From positions 62,001 to 126,000 of the forward strand of contig NZ_MLBF01000003.1 in the NCBI RefSeq assembly GCF_001936615.1: a stretch of 64,000 bases of DNA, written 5' to 3'. Shown piece by piece: positions 1 through 9,154 of this stretch (its first letter is position 1; every line of letters starts with the position of its first letter). A program made the position numbers and the translations under genes. This DNA comes from Desulfosporosinus metallidurans. Its GTDB lineage: Bacteria; Bacillota; Desulfitobacteriia; Desulfitobacteriales; Desulfitobacteriaceae. Below the pieces are notes generated by a model that saw only the letters and a list, made by a program, of their open reading frames with translations, had not been told where the DNA came from and made no database searches.

Positions 1-250
1 TATATTCAGTATCCCCATCTTTACCAACATCATAAATCGAAACTATGTTGGGATGAGACAAACTCGCTGCAGACTGGGCTTCCCTCCGAAAACGACGAAT
101 AAAGTCTTCATCTGCAATAAACTGTTCTCGAAGCACCTTGATGGTTACAACACGGTTCAGCAAAATATCCTTAGCTTTGTAGACAATCGCCATGCCACCG
201 GCACCAATTCGCTCCAAAACCTCATATCGTCCTCCGAAGATTTTACTCAC
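1..250 (-). CDS. prkC: PrkC/PknB-type serine/threonine protein kinase, N-terminal part (cut by window edge)
   Basis: Translation of the minus strand from a GTG at 250 gives about 83 residues of a Hanks-type kinase. The glycine-rich loop [14 protein letters not shown] is at residues 15-28, the ATP-contacting lysine is in VTIKVLR, and the helix-C glutamate lies in the FRREA segment. The GTG overlaps the TAG stop of the upstream penicillin-binding protein gene by one base (TAGTG), and an AAGGTGG ribosome site precedes it. In this family the kinase phosphorylates cell-wall and division proteins on Ser/Thr, and the PP2C phosphatase four genes upstream reverses this. The C-terminal part, where a transmembrane segment and PASTA domains would be expected, lies outside the window. 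Confidence 0.9.
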   Translation of the reverse strand, partial: MSKIFGGRYEVLERIGAGGMAIVYKAKDILLNRVVTIKVLREQFIADEDFIRRFRREAQSAASLSHPNIVSIYDVGKDGDTEY

Positions 251-1665
251 TATTTGCCACCTTCTTTCTGGCTCAACGCTTCTTGCATAATTTGTCGGGC
301 AATCGGAGCGGCTGCCCCCCCTCCGGTTCCACCATGTTCCACAATAACGGCTACCGCAATCCGTGGTGCCTCCGCTGGCGCAAAGGCTATATACCAAGCA
401 TGCGTCGAAACATTTCCTCCTGGTTCTGCTGAACCCGTCTTGGCAGCAACTTGAACATCTGCCAAGGCCCCTGGCGCAGCCGTTCCATCAGTCACTGCGG
501 TTACCATCGCACTCGTGATCTTATCTGCTTCCTCTTTAGAAAGCGCGGTCAGCCAAGGCTGAGGGTTCTGTTCATACAGAACCGTTTGGGAGGGGTCTAG
601 AACACGTTCCACAAGATGCGGGGTCATGATGACCCCATGATTGGCTATTCCGGCGGTGATCAACGCCATATGAAAGGGTGAGACTAGAACTTCGCCTTGC
701 CCAAACGTACTCGCCGCAAGAAGATTTGTAGTTAACTTAGCAGGAATTTTTGCAGCATTCGTAATCGAACTCATAGGTACATTCAGTTCAAAAGGGATTT
801 TTTGCCCAAAACCGAACCCTTTGGCAGCTGAAAGGAAATTATTATCCCCTGCCTTGACCCCAAACGTCGCAAAATACGTGTTACAGGAGTCGGCCAAAGC
901 CATATTATAGTTTACCCAGCCATGTGCCTTGTCATTTTGTTCCGGAATAACTTGCCCATTAATAACAGTCGATCCCTTACAATCATATAAATCCGTGGTA
1001 TTTATCCCACTTCGTAATACCGCAGCAGAGGTAACCACCTTCATAATCGAACCTGGCGGGAAGAGGGAAAAAGCATGGTTTTCCAGGGGTCTGTCCTGTT
1101 TACGACTAATGACAGTATTCCAATTTTGGTCAAGATTTGTGGGATCAAAACTAGGTTGGCTTACCAAAGCCAAAATTTCTCCAGTTCGTGGATCGATGGC
1201 AACAACAGCCCCCATCTTCCCTTTGAGCGCATTATAGGCAATGCTCTGCAAGCGTGAATCTAGGGTGAGCACCACATCATCCCCTTGGCGGGGAAGGGCA
1301 AAGAGCTGCTGAATCGTTTGGGTGGGCGTAGCCTTCTTGATTCCTAGCAACCAATCTGCCAAACTTCCTTCCAGACCGGAAGCACCCAGTTTTACCGTTG
1401 AATAACCGAGGGCAGGCTCAAACAATTCCCCCTTAGGATACACCCGAACCTTCTTGCCTTGGGAAGTCTGAGTTTGCGCTATTATTTCGCCGTTGCGATC
1501 AAAAATTCCTCCCCTAGTCACACGGCTTTCCATGAGAATTAAGCGACGATTGGCTGGGTTTTCCAGTAACGTATCCGCTTGAACTACTTGCCAATAGACT
1601 AAACCAAGACTAAGAATAAAAAAACTGAACGCCATTCCAAGTGCTACTCGACGTACCCCTCGCAT
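250..1665 (-). CDS. pbpA: Penicillin-binding protein, PbpA/FtsI-like transpeptidase
   Basis: This 471-residue protein has a short cytoplasmic start, one membrane anchor at about residues 7-27 and a transpeptidase domain. All three penicillin-binding motifs are visible: SIMK at 206-209 (nucleophile serine), SCN at 260-262 and KTG at 409-411. It is a monofunctional class B peptidoglycan crosslinking enzyme acting outside the membrane. It has no PASTA repeats and is short for the class. The start ATG overlaps the stop of the FtsW/RodA-like gene (TAATG), so the two are translationally coupled, as expected for a glycosyltransferase-transpeptidase pair. Whether it works in division or elongation cannot be told from sequence alone. 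Confidence 0.92.
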   Translation of the reverse strand: MRGVRRVALGMAFSFFILSLGLVYWQVVQADTLLENPANRRLILMESRVTRGGIFDRNGEIIAQTQTSQGKKVRVYPKGELFEPALGYSTVKLGASGLEGSLADWLLGIKKATPTQTIQQLFALPRQGDDVVLTLDSRLQSIAYNALKGKMGAVVAIDPRTGEILALVSQPSFDPTNLDQNWNTVISRKQDRPLENHAFSLFPPGSIMKVVTSAAVLRSGINTTDLYDCKGSTVINGQVIPEQNDKAHGWVNYNMALADSCNTYFATFGVKAGDNNFLSAAKGFGFGQKIPFELNVPMSSITNAAKIPAKLTTNLLAASTFGQGEVLVSPFHMALITAGIANHGVIMTPHLVERVLDPSQTVLYEQNPQPWLTALSKEEADKITSAMVTAVTDGTAAPGALADVQVAAKTGSAEPGGNVSTHAWYIAFAPAEAPRIAVAVIVEHGGTGGGAAAPIARQIMQEALSQKEGGK

Positions 1666-2948
1666 TATGTTGCATACTCCCTTCCCTTATTCTTGGTACT
1701 GAGAGAACCCACCGCCGTGGCGTTTGAGATATTCAGCAACACGCCCAGCAAGATAAAGTGAACAAGAAGCGAACTTCCACCATAACTCACCCAAGGAAGA
1801 GGAATGCCTGTCAAAGGAAGTAGTTTAGTGACCCCAGCGAGAATAATTAATGTTTCTGTGCCTAGAAGAATCCCAATTCCAGCCGCTAAAATTTGTCCAA
1901 ACCGGTCTTTAGCCCTAAGACTTACGGCAAAGGCCCTCATAACTACAATAAGAAAGAGAACTAGTATCGCCATGCCCCCGGCAAAGCCGAGTTCTTCGGC
2001 TATGACAGAAAAAATAAAGTCGGTGCTGGCCGCAGGTACGGTCGATGCCCCAATACCATTGCCTAACCCCGTCCCCAGAATCTTCCCGCCACTAATAGCA
2101 AACAATGATTGGGCAATTTGGTACCCCCCACCTGTGGGATCTTGCCAAGGATTCAACCACACCGCAACTCTGACGTGTACATGTGTAAAGAGCATATATC
2201 CTAAGGTTCCCGGCAGAAAAAAAATTGGAAGGGAAATCAATAGATAAAGGGTCCGTTCAGTCACAACATAAAGCATGAGCACAAAGAGCGCGTAAAACTC
2301 CAAGGCAGTTCCGAGGCTTTTCTGAGCGGCTAAAAGGCCAAGTGCAAAAGCTGACATTACGATAAACGGACCCAAAGTCCGCCAGTCTGGTATCGAGAAA
2401 CTTCCCAACTGTACTGTCCCTATACGCAATAACTCTTCATTTTCTTCCAAATACGTTGCCATGAATAAAAGCAGAGCTAGTTTGACAAATTCTTCGGGTT
2501 CAATCCCGATTCCTCCGATATGCAGCCAACTCGTTGCTCCTCCAGCCGAATAGCCAAAAACTAAGGTCACCAGCAGCAATCCTACCGCTAAGAGCCCCCA
2601 AAGGTATCTAAAACTTCCTAACTGACGATAATCCCGAATCGCCCATAAAACCACGTAAAAGATCAAAAGCCCAATATTTGCCCACCAGAATTGACGCAGT
2701 CCTACTTCTGGCCTAATGCGCACCAAAAATACAAGACCCAAAGCCATGATGACCTGAACTACAGGCAGAATATAGGGATCTCCCTGATAATGGAGAATTT
2801 CCTCCATCAAGCTCCCTAGAAGTACTATGCCTGTGAAAACAAGCGCTTGCCAAAGAATTTGGTTTTTGTTCCCGTCCCATTTCAGCAGGCTAAGTCCTAA
2901 CCACATCATTCCTAAAATCAAAACGCGGGAGGTAATTCGTTGAATCAT
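1665..2948 (-). CDS. FtsW/RodA/SpoVE-family peptidoglycan glycosyltransferase
   Basis: About 427 residues made almost entirely of hydrophobic segments (roughly ten or more membrane spans) with SEDS-family signatures near the C-terminus, such as the PLPWVSYGGSSLL stretch. SEDS proteins polymerise lipid II into glycan strands and act with a class B penicillin-binding protein, which is the next gene. I take the ATG at 2948, five bases beyond the end of the phosphatase gene. The reading frame stays open to a GTG at 2996 inside that gene. There is no strong ribosome site at 2948, so coupling to the upstream gene is likely. Sequence does not settle FtsW versus RodA, but the actinobacterial-like cluster favours a RodA-type partner of PbpA. 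Confidence 0.9.
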   Translation of the reverse strand: MIQRITSRVLILGMMWLGLSLLKWDGNKNQILWQALVFTGIVLLGSLMEEILHYQGDPYILPVVQVIMALGLVFLVRIRPEVGLRQFWWANIGLLIFYVVLWAIRDYRQLGSFRYLWGLLAVGLLLVTLVFGYSAGGATSWLHIGGIGIEPEEFVKLALLLFMATYLEENEELLRIGTVQLGSFSIPDWRTLGPFIVMSAFALGLLAAQKSLGTALEFYALFVLMLYVVTERTLYLLISLPIFFLPGTLGYMLFTHVHVRVAVWLNPWQDPTGGGYQIAQSLFAISGGKILGTGLGNGIGASTVPAASTDFIFSVIAEELGFAGGMAILVLFLIVVMRAFAVSLRAKDRFGQILAAGIGILLGTETLIILAGVTKLLPLTGIPLPWVSYGGSSLLVHFILLGVLLNISNATAVGSLSTKNKGREYAT

Positions 2949-2952
2949 CGGC

Positions 2953-3672
2953 TTAGTCCAAAATACAGCACAAGGCTGTAAAGTTATCAGGTGCACCCCG
3001 TTCTAGGGTAAGCTGCCGTAATCGTTCAAATCGTACTTCCCATGAGTCCGGTTCAAGAAATTCCTGCGCAAGTTCCTGATTGCTAATCATATTGGAAAAA
3101 CCATCCGTACACAAAAGGAAAACATCTCCTGTCTGTAACCTTATACTCCGACAATCCACTTCAACCTCTGGGTCCGCTCCCACAGCACGCATCAGCACAT
3201 GTCGTTGGGGGTGTTTCTCCGCTTCTTCAAGAGAGATCTCTCCTAACCGCACAAGTTCGCCAACCAACGAATGATCCATGGTCAAGGAAGTTAACATCTC
3301 ATCGCGCCATAGATAAGCCCGACTGTCTCCAACGTGAGCAATAGCAACCGCCGTACTGCGAACCAGTAAAACTGTCAGAGTAGTCCCCATCCCGGCATTT
3401 TCCGGATCAGATGTTGACGATTCATAAATAACTTGATTTGCTTGACTAAAGGCCTTTGACAACCCCTCTTCCAAGGCCTGATCCTCGAGTCCTACAAGCT
3501 TAAGAACCTCTTTTTCCAAGACATGTAATGCCGTCGAAGAAGCCACTTCCCCAGCTCTATGCCCACCCATCCCATCGGCCACAGCGTAAAGCCCTTCTCC
3601 AGGTAACACTAGAAAAGAATCCTCATTGTTTTTACGAATACACCCTTTTTCACTAAAACTTAGTACTCTCAT
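2953..3672 (-). CDS. stp: PP2C-family serine/threonine protein phosphatase (Stp/PrpC type)
   Basis: A 239-residue PP2C phosphatase. The metal-binding motifs are visible: NNEDSF near residue 15, VADGMGGHRAGEVAS near 32-46, VAHVGDSRAYL near 110, LCTDGFSN near 187 and a terminal DNFTAL. It removes phosphate from serine and threonine in proteins with Mn/Mg help, and its partner is the PrkC-type kinase at the end of this cluster. The frame opens upstream to 3708, but the ATG at 3672 has a GAGGTGG ribosome site at proper spacing and gives the usual family start (MRVLSFSEKG). It overlaps the end of the FHA gene by 20 bases. Confidence 0.93.
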   Translation of the reverse strand: MRVLSFSEKGCIRKNNEDSFLVLPGEGLYAVADGMGGHRAGEVASSTALHVLEKEVLKLVGLEDQALEEGLSKAFSQANQVIYESSTSDPENAGMGTTLTVLLVRSTAVAIAHVGDSRAYLWRDEMLTSLTMDHSLVGELVRLGEISLEEAEKHPQRHVLMRAVGADPEVEVDCRSIRLQTGDVFLLCTDGFSNMISNQELAQEFLEPDSWEVRFERLRQLTLERGAPDNFTALCCILD

Positions 3673-4102
3673 TTTGCCACCTCGAGTATTGGAAGGTAAT
3701 GCTTCCAATTTTCACATAATCCCCAGCAACCAGTTGAACTGGAGAATGGATTTGCTCACCATTAACCCAAGTTCCATTCGTACTTCCAAGGTCTTCCACA
3801 ATAGCCTGCCCTTTTAGCAGGCGAAAAACAGCATGGTCAATGGAAGCAAAGTGATCCGGCAAGACGATATCATTATGCTTACCACGTCCTAAACGCAGCC
3901 CTTTTGCATCTACTTTGAAAACACGTCCTCTGGCAAGCGTTTCTGACCCAGTAAGGACCTCCAAACGTCCAAATTCAGGAGTTGAACGTTGAAAAATTCC
4001 TTTGAGTTGAAGATCTGCTAAGAGTGCCGTAAAAATTCGAAAGATAAATAGATAGATAAGGGCGACAAACACAAGCCGTCCAAGGACCAAAACAAATTGC
4101 AT
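3653..4102 (-). CDS. Membrane-anchored FHA-domain protein (FhaB-like)
   Basis: 149 residues. One hydrophobic N-terminal anchor lies at about residues 3-28, followed by a linker and an FHA phosphothreonine-binding domain from about residue 55 to the end. The FHA signatures RLGRGKHNDIVLPD, a histidine in the SIDHAVF loop and LGSTNGTWVNG are all present. FHA domains bind phosphothreonine peptides, so this is a probable reader of PrkC phosphorylation at the membrane, near the FtsW/RodA and PbpA products. It overlaps the phosphatase gene downstream. The layout of short anchor plus single FHA matches FhaB/FipA of actinobacteria, although the name is inferred from context. Confidence 0.88.
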   Translation of the reverse strand: MQFVLVLGRLVFVALIYLFIFRIFTALLADLQLKGIFQRSTPEFGRLEVLTGSETLARGRVFKVDAKGLRLGRGKHNDIVLPDHFASIDHAVFRLLKGQAIVEDLGSTNGTWVNGEQIHSPVQLVAGDYVKIGSITFQYSRWQNESTKF

Positions 4103-4125
4103 ATAACCCTCCGCACACTCTCCAA

Positions 4126-4917
4126 TTATAGTGACTTTTGGATGACCAAAACACTTTGTCCGATTTGAATACGGTCACCAGGAGCGGTCGTCTGATGCGT
4201 AATTCTTTGACCATTAACAAAAGAACCATTCGTGCTTCCCAAATCATCCAACCACCAACCGTTTTCTTCGGACGCAATCTTTAGATGCCGCCGTGAGACC
4301 TCTGGGTCGTGGAGCACCAAGTCACATTGCGCATGGCGACCGATGAATACTTCCGCCTCCTGCAGCGAAAACGTCTGACCAACATCTGGTCCCTCTATGA
4401 TTTCGAGAAAGTAATCCGAATTCCTTCCTGCCACGTCCTGGGCAAGTGAGTTTGTCTTGACACGTTCTCTAAAGATCGTTGTGCTTTCACGCCAATTCGA
4501 TTCATTTGTGGCATCATTTTCTTTTTCTTCCTCTCCCCAGTCAACATCAATAGAGTCATCAAAATTAATTTCAACAACCATCTCACGGGGATTTACCGTC
4601 TCATCTGCATGTAATTCAATAGCTGGTTTTGATAAAAACGTATACCCGTTGCGTTCAGCTTCCGCAAACAAATATTTCGATAGTTCAATGAGAAAAACGT
4701 CCCCAAAACTCGCCAAGGGCCCCCAATCACTGGGATGGAGGTAAACCCGGTAACTATTCGGCACGTACACCTGTGAAATACTGACCTGCTTATTTTTAAG
4801 CATTGCCTTCACAAGTTCTTTGGCGATTTCCACCGGTTGAAGTCGGACTCCCCCCTTCTTGAACGCCCCAGTAAATAGAAATTCAGCCATCCCCTCAAAT
4901 CGGGCCAATAGGCTCAT
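4126..4917 (-). CDS. DUF3662 plus FHA-domain protein (FhaA-like)
   Basis: 263 residues with two parts. The N-terminal domain (about 1-115) resembles DUF3662/FhaA_N (LLARFEGMAEFLFTGAFKKG at the start). An acidic linker follows, and an FHA domain occupies about 170-263 with FIGRHAQCDLVLHDPEVSRRH and LGSTNGSFVNGQ. The arginine, serine and asparagine that bind phosphothreonine are visible. It is soluble and probably an adaptor that docks on a phosphorylated cell-wall factor. I chose the ATG at 4917 because GGGAGGG lies about eight bases upstream; a GTG at 4923 is also in frame. It overlaps nothing downstream and sits three bases from the end of rlmN, so it appears to be co-transcribed with it. 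Confidence 0.88.
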   Translation of the reverse strand: MSLLARFEGMAEFLFTGAFKKGGVRLQPVEIAKELVKAMLKNKQVSISQVYVPNSYRVYLHPSDWGPLASFGDVFLIELSKYLFAEAERNGYTFLSKPAIELHADETVNPREMVVEINFDDSIDVDWGEEEKENDATNESNWRESTTIFRERVKTNSLAQDVAGRNSDYFLEIIEGPDVGQTFSLQEAEVFIGRHAQCDLVLHDPEVSRRHLKIASEENGWWLDDLGSTNGSFVNGQRITHQTTAPGDRIQIGQSVLVIQKSL

Positions 4918-4919
4918 TA

Positions 4920-5978
4920 TCACTCACCCTCCCATTGTCGACGAAGTTGACCGCAAGCTGCGTCAATATCCGTCCCCCGTTCTTCACGCGAAGAAACGGC
5001 CATCCCAGCATCTTCTAACACTTGGGCAAACCTCTTGATCTGCTCCGAGGTGGGGCGCTCCATTCCAGTTCCCACCACCGGATTAACCGGAATTAAATTG
5101 ACATGTCCTAACTGCCCCTTAAGCAATCTGACAAGGGCCTCAGCCTCCTCTTGCCTCGCATTCTCTGAGGTCAAGGCCACCTCGAAGGTGACACGCCGAT
5201 GCGTGATTTGTGTGTACTCTTCGCAGGCCTCCATAAGAGAGGCTAACGGATAGCGACGATTCATGGGGACCAACTGATTTCTCGCGTTATCCTGAGCTGC
5301 ATGGAGGGATATAGCCAATCCCACCTGAGGATTATCTTTAGCCAATTGAATAATCTTTGGTACGACTCCACAGGTAGAAATTGTCATCCGGCGCATGCCA
5401 ATCGTTTGCCCTTGTTCGTGATTCAAAAGTTGGATAGCCTTAAGAACTTGCTCATAATTGAGAAGGGGTTCCCCCATACCCATAAAGACAATGTTGGTTA
5501 CCTGAAAATCCGGATCCTCTTGACGCACATAATGGGTGATGTCCAAGACTTGGCCCACAATTTCTCCCGTGCTAAGATTCCGTCGAAATCCTTCCAACCC
5601 GGTTGCGCAAAACGCACAACCCACCGCGCATCCAACTTGAGTTGAGAGACAAATCGTATGACGATCTCGTGTCATCGTCCGCGCGTAATCCATTAAGACA
5701 CACTCAATTGTTTCCCCATCATGTAGACGGAACAAATACTTTCGTGTGCCATCCTTTGAGCGTTGTTCGCGGACTCGTTCCAAAGGATGAAAGTGCAAGT
5801 GAGAACTTAAAGTTTGTCGGTCGACTTCTCCAATGTTTCTCATCTCATCCCAGCTACGCACAGCCTTTTGCTGGACCCATTGGAACAATTGGATCGCCCG
5901 AAACCGTTTTAAACCCATCTCCTGGCAAATCTCGATCAGTTCGTCAAGTGAACAACCGCGCAATTCAATACTTTCCAT
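4920..5978 (-). CDS. rlmN: 23S rRNA/tRNA (adenine-C2) methyltransferase RlmN
   Basis: 352 residues, the normal family length. The radical-SAM cluster motif is CAVGCAFC at 117-124, followed by GMGEPL and the late catalytic cysteine at 342 (AACGQLRRQ). The family uses two SAM molecules and a cysteine-bound methyl group to methylate C2 of A2503 in 23S rRNA and A37 in some tRNAs. The start is the ATG at 5978. AAAAGG lies close to it, so the ribosome site is poor but usable. It lies between rsmB and the FHA genes, in a run of translation genes that is also seen in other Firmicutes. Confidence 0.95.
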   Translation of the reverse strand: MESIELRGCSLDELIEICQEMGLKRFRAIQLFQWVQQKAVRSWDEMRNIGEVDRQTLSSHLHFHPLERVREQRSKDGTRKYLFRLHDGETIECVLMDYARTMTRDRHTICLSTQVGCAVGCAFCATGLEGFRRNLSTGEIVGQVLDITHYVRQEDPDFQVTNIVFMGMGEPLLNYEQVLKAIQLLNHEQGQTIGMRRMTISTCGVVPKIIQLAKDNPQVGLAISLHAAQDNARNQLVPMNRRYPLASLMEACEEYTQITHRRVTFEVALTSENARQEEAEALVRLLKGQLGHVNLIPVNPVVGTGMERPTSEQIKRFAQVLEDAGMAVSSREERGTDIDAACGQLRRQWEGE

Positions 5979-6008
5979 ACCTTTTATTATTCACCCAATT
6001 CATTCCAG

Positions 6009-7370
6009 TTAAACTTCGTTACGTCGGAATTTTGCTAAGAAAAATCCGTCCATCCCATGGCGATGCGGTAAAAGCTGAAGCATCCCTTTACTCGCTTGTC
6101 GAATATCTCGCTCATCCTCAAGAGCAAAGGGTAACAACCCCACCAAATTGACCGCTTCAAATTCCGGATGTGCAAAGCGAAATTTCTTGACTAGTTCAAA
6201 ATTTTCTTCTGGTTCGATCGTGCAGGTTGAGTAAATTAAATCTCCACCGATTTCCACGCAAGACGCTGCCCGTTCTAGGATTGCTAATTGAAGCAGGGGC
6301 AAATCCTTAAGATCTTGTTCTTCTTTCTGCCAGCGCAGATCCGCTCTGCGTCGCAGAACGCCCAAGCCAGAGCAAGGAGCGTCAACCAACACGCGCTGTT
6401 GGGAGTTTAGTTTTACTCCAGGTAAATCCCGAGCATCACCCAACTGAGGTTGGATTATCCCAATCCCTAATCTTTGGGCCAACTGGTCAATAAGTTCGAG
6501 CTTATGCGAGTGGATATCAAACGCCTGTATTTCTCCCTGATCGTGCATCATTTGTGCCAAATGCGTCGTTTTCCCCCCCGGAGCACTACAGGCATCCAAA
6601 ACACATTGTCCCGGTTTCGGATCAACCACATGGGCAACCAGTTGGGAGCTTTCATCCTGAACCGTAAAAAGCCCCTCTCTGAAACTCTCCAAGCGGTCTA
6701 AGGCACCAAAGTTTTGGATTCTCAGGCTTTCCGGTACCCGAGTTCCTAGTTCAACAGTAATTCCCTCCTGTGTAAGTCGATCCACTAAATTTTCACGTGA
6801 GATCTTGAGGGTATTCGTCCGGATCCAAGTTTGAGCCGGTTCATTGTTGGCTCGACACAATCCTTCAGTTTCCTCAAGGCCCCAGCGTTTCAGCCAGCGC
6901 TGAATCATCCATTCGGGATGTGAATAGCGCACTGAAAGATAGCGCACGGTTTCCCGTTTCGAATCCGGCCAAGGAAACTCCCACCCCTTCTCCAAAACTT
7001 TCCGTAAGACGACATTTACCAATCCCGTAAATTTAGGAAATGGTTTCGCTAGTTCCACGCTTTCGTTAACCGCAACTGCGTCCGGAACTTTATCCACATA
7101 AAGCAGTTGAAAAGCCCCAATGCGTAAAATAGCCCTAACTTCATGGGGCAGAGCCGACATTGGCTTGCTTAAATGCAAACGCAACGCATAATCCAGGGTC
7201 AGCCTATGCTTGAGCACACCATTCACTAATAACGTCACAAATTGACGATCTCTAGAATCCGTTAACCTTCCGATCGTTTTCTGCAGCAAGACATTGGCAT
7301 AGGCCCCTTCTGCTTCAACCCTTGTCAGTATATGGACTGCCATGCCACGGGCCGTTTCTTTAATCATCAT
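6009..7370 (-). CDS. rsmB: 16S rRNA (cytosine-967-C5) methyltransferase RsmB
   Basis: About 453 residues. An N-terminal NusB-like domain (about 1-140) is followed by a SAM-dependent methyltransferase domain with DACSAPGGKTTHLAQ near 257, the DAPCSGLGVLRRR catalytic-cysteine motif near 325 and YSTCTIEPEENFE near 378 carrying the second cysteine. It methylates C967 of 16S rRNA. Two adjacent ATGs (7370 and 7367) are possible starts; GAGGT a few bases upstream fits 7370. The start region lies inside the last 11 bases of the zinc protease gene, so the two are coupled. Confidence 0.94.
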   Translation of the reverse strand: MMIKETARGMAVHILTRVEAEGAYANVLLQKTIGRLTDSRDRQFVTLLVNGVLKHRLTLDYALRLHLSKPMSALPHEVRAILRIGAFQLLYVDKVPDAVAVNESVELAKPFPKFTGLVNVVLRKVLEKGWEFPWPDSKRETVRYLSVRYSHPEWMIQRWLKRWGLEETEGLCRANNEPAQTWIRTNTLKISRENLVDRLTQEGITVELGTRVPESLRIQNFGALDRLESFREGLFTVQDESSQLVAHVVDPKPGQCVLDACSAPGGKTTHLAQMMHDQGEIQAFDIHSHKLELIDQLAQRLGIGIIQPQLGDARDLPGVKLNSQQRVLVDAPCSGLGVLRRRADLRWQKEEQDLKDLPLLQLAILERAASCVEIGGDLIYSTCTIEPEENFELVKKFRFAHPEFEAVNLVGLLPFALEDERDIRQASKGMLQLLPHRHGMDGFFLAKFRRNEV

Positions 7371-8049
7371 CTCTACCTCGAGCAATTAAGATAAACCGTA
7401 CTAACTGAAGCACAGCAGCCAACGCTGCAGCCACATAGGTTAAGGCCGCTGCATTCAGTACAGCACGTGCGCCACGTACTTCCTCCCCTCCAAGCATTCG
7501 GCCTTCCTGCAAGAGGGTAAGGGCCCTGTGACTTGCGTTATATTCCACTGGAAGGGTAATGATCTGAAAAAGCACGGCAAACGTAAAGGCTAGGATTCCT
7601 AACTGGAGAATCAAGCCAAATTGTGGTACGAAAAGGCCTACCATGATTAGCATTGTACCCGCCCCGCTGCCAAAATTAGCGACAGGGACAAAGGATGATC
7701 TGAGTTGCATCGGAAAATACCCAGAGGCGTGTTGTAAAGCGTGTCCGGTTTCATGAGCCGCAACTGCCACGGATGAAAGGGAAGTTCCCTGATAAACGTC
7801 TTCACTCAGCTTAATAACCCGGGTACGCGGATCATAATGATCGGAAAGATGTCCTCGGATCGGTTCCACACGGACATCGTAAAGTCCGTTACTATTCAAG
7901 ATTGCGCGCGCAGCCTGGGCTCCAGTAAGCCCAGACTGGGAACGGATTTGGGAGTAGTGTTTGTAGGATGTGGAAATTTTAAATTGTGCATATAACGAGA
8001 GTAATATTGCTGGGATTAAGAGAACCATTGTAGGATCCCAAAAAAACAT
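7360..8049 (-). CDS. Zinc-dependent membrane protease, YugP family
   Basis: 229 residues. It has a membrane segment at the N-terminus and three more hydrophobic stretches in the C-terminal half. Between them is the zinc-protease motif HETGH in AVAAHETGHALQH at about residue 100. The family (YugP, Zn-dependent protease, COG2738) is widespread in Firmicutes, but its substrate is not established. The start ATG has CGGAGGT eight bases upstream. It sits between fmt and rsmB, and the short spacing on both sides suggests one transcription unit from def or priA downwards. Confidence 0.9.
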   Translation of the reverse strand: MFFWDPTMVLLIPAILLSLYAQFKISTSYKHYSQIRSQSGLTGAQAARAILNSNGLYDVRVEPIRGHLSDHYDPRTRVIKLSEDVYQGTSLSSVAVAAHETGHALQHASGYFPMQLRSSFVPVANFGSGAGTMLIMVGLFVPQFGLILQLGILAFTFAVLFQIITLPVEYNASHRALTLLQEGRMLGGEEVRGARAVLNAAALTYVAAALAAVLQLVRFILIARGRDDD

Positions 8050-8085
8050 ACTTTAACCTCCGTATAAAAGAATCTTTTAATTTCC

Positions 8086-9048
8086 TTAACCTAATCTTTC
8101 CCCGACCTGACCATGTCGGCCATTAAAAAAGTCCCGAGCTGACATAGAGCGTTTTCCCGCGGGTTGGACCTCTAAGATTTCAAGGACTCCTTCGCCAGTC
8201 TGAACCAGCAAACCGTCCCCTATAATCCGGATAATTTGACCTGGTTCAACCGTCGACTCCCTAGAAACAACTTCCGTCTCAGCAGCTTTATCTGGTTGTC
8301 GAGAAAGTGTGCTTCGCCAGATCTTAAGGTTTTCCCCTCGAAACGTCGCAAACGCACCGGGCCAAGGGTTTAACCCCCTAATTTGATCATGCAGTTCGTT
8401 AGCCCTACGAGACCAATCGAGACGTTCATGGTTACGGTTCAGAAGGGGTGCATAATTCGATTCTCCTGTTTGGGGAATCGAAATCAAAGTCCCCTTTTCC
8501 AATGCGCCTAGAGTATCTATTAAAAGATCTCCTCCGAGGACTGCTAAGACATCGTGAATCTCACCCGTTGTTGCTTCAGTGGAAATCGGAACTTCTCGTT
8601 TTAGTAACATGTCCCCTGTATCCAAACCCTCATCCATCAGCATGGTAGTCACTCCTGTATGGGTTTCCCCCTTCATGACTGCCCAATGAAGCGGTGCTGC
8701 CCCACGGTAAGCTGGGAGCAACGAAGCGTGGACGTTAATGCATCCTTTGGAGGGTAACTGCAAGATTTCCTTAGATAAGATCTGTCCATAGGCGACCACA
8801 ATAATACTATCCGGGGCTAAGGCCCGTAACAATTGGATCCCCTCCGGTGTTTTTATCATTGCAGGTTGGAAAACAGGCAAACCTAATTCCTCAGCTGCTA
8901 CCTTTACTGGACTAGGTTTTAAGTTCTTCCCGCGTCCAGCTGGCCGATCAGGTTGTGTAAAGACGCCTACAACGTCATGCCCTCCGCTCACCAAGGCTCG
9001 TAAAGCAGGTACGGCAAAATCAGGTGTACCCATAAAAACTATACGCAT
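8086..9048 (-). CDS. fmt: Methionyl-tRNA formyltransferase
   Basis: 320 residues, typical length. The N-terminal hydrolase domain has FMGTPDFAVPALR at the start, the folate and active-site segment NVHASLLPAYRGAAPLHWA near residue 107, and MDEGLDTGDM near 140. A C-terminal OB-like tRNA-binding domain follows from about residue 205. It formylates Met-tRNA(fMet) with 10-formyl-tetrahydrofolate so that translation can start. An AAAGGAG ribosome site precedes the ATG. It lies downstream of def, the deformylase that later removes this formyl group, which is the usual pairing. Confidence 0.96.
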   Translation of the reverse strand: MRIVFMGTPDFAVPALRALVSGGHDVVGVFTQPDRPAGRGKNLKPSPVKVAAEELGLPVFQPAMIKTPEGIQLLRALAPDSIIVVAYGQILSKEILQLPSKGCINVHASLLPAYRGAAPLHWAVMKGETHTGVTTMLMDEGLDTGDMLLKREVPISTEATTGEIHDVLAVLGGDLLIDTLGALEKGTLISIPQTGESNYAPLLNRNHERLDWSRRANELHDQIRGLNPWPGAFATFRGENLKIWRSTLSRQPDKAAETEVVSRESTVEPGQIIRIIGDGLLVQTGEGVLEILEVQPAGKRSMSARDFFNGRHGQVGERLG

Positions 9049-9063
9049 GCTGATTCTCCTTTA

Positions 9064-9152
9064 TTCGAAGTTCGAAGCGCGAGGTTCGATGCTCGAACTC
9101 GAAGCCCGTAGTCCTATTTTCGTATTATCGCGCCTCGTGCATCGTGCATCGC
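9064..9152. repeat. CGA-rich low-complexity intergenic segment between def and fmt
   Basis: This stretch holds repeated variants of TTCGAAG, TTCGATG and CTCGAACTCGAAG, plus a direct repeat of TCGTGCA. Some arms can pair with one another. It begins three bases past the def stop codon and stops just before the fmt ribosome site. Similar but shorter CGA-rich strings follow the stop codons of carB, gcvT and ileS. I see no coding potential. It may be a degenerate repeat family or an mRNA spacer structure. Confidence 0.5.
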
Positions 9153-9154
9153 CG

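Noticed and set aside
5603-6151. Plus-strand frame of 182 codons over rlmN and rsmB
   Set aside because: It lies opposite two clear genes, is of unusual composition and has no ribosome site.
9064-9152. CRISPR array
   Set aside because: The repeated units are too short and irregular, with no spacers and no cas genes.
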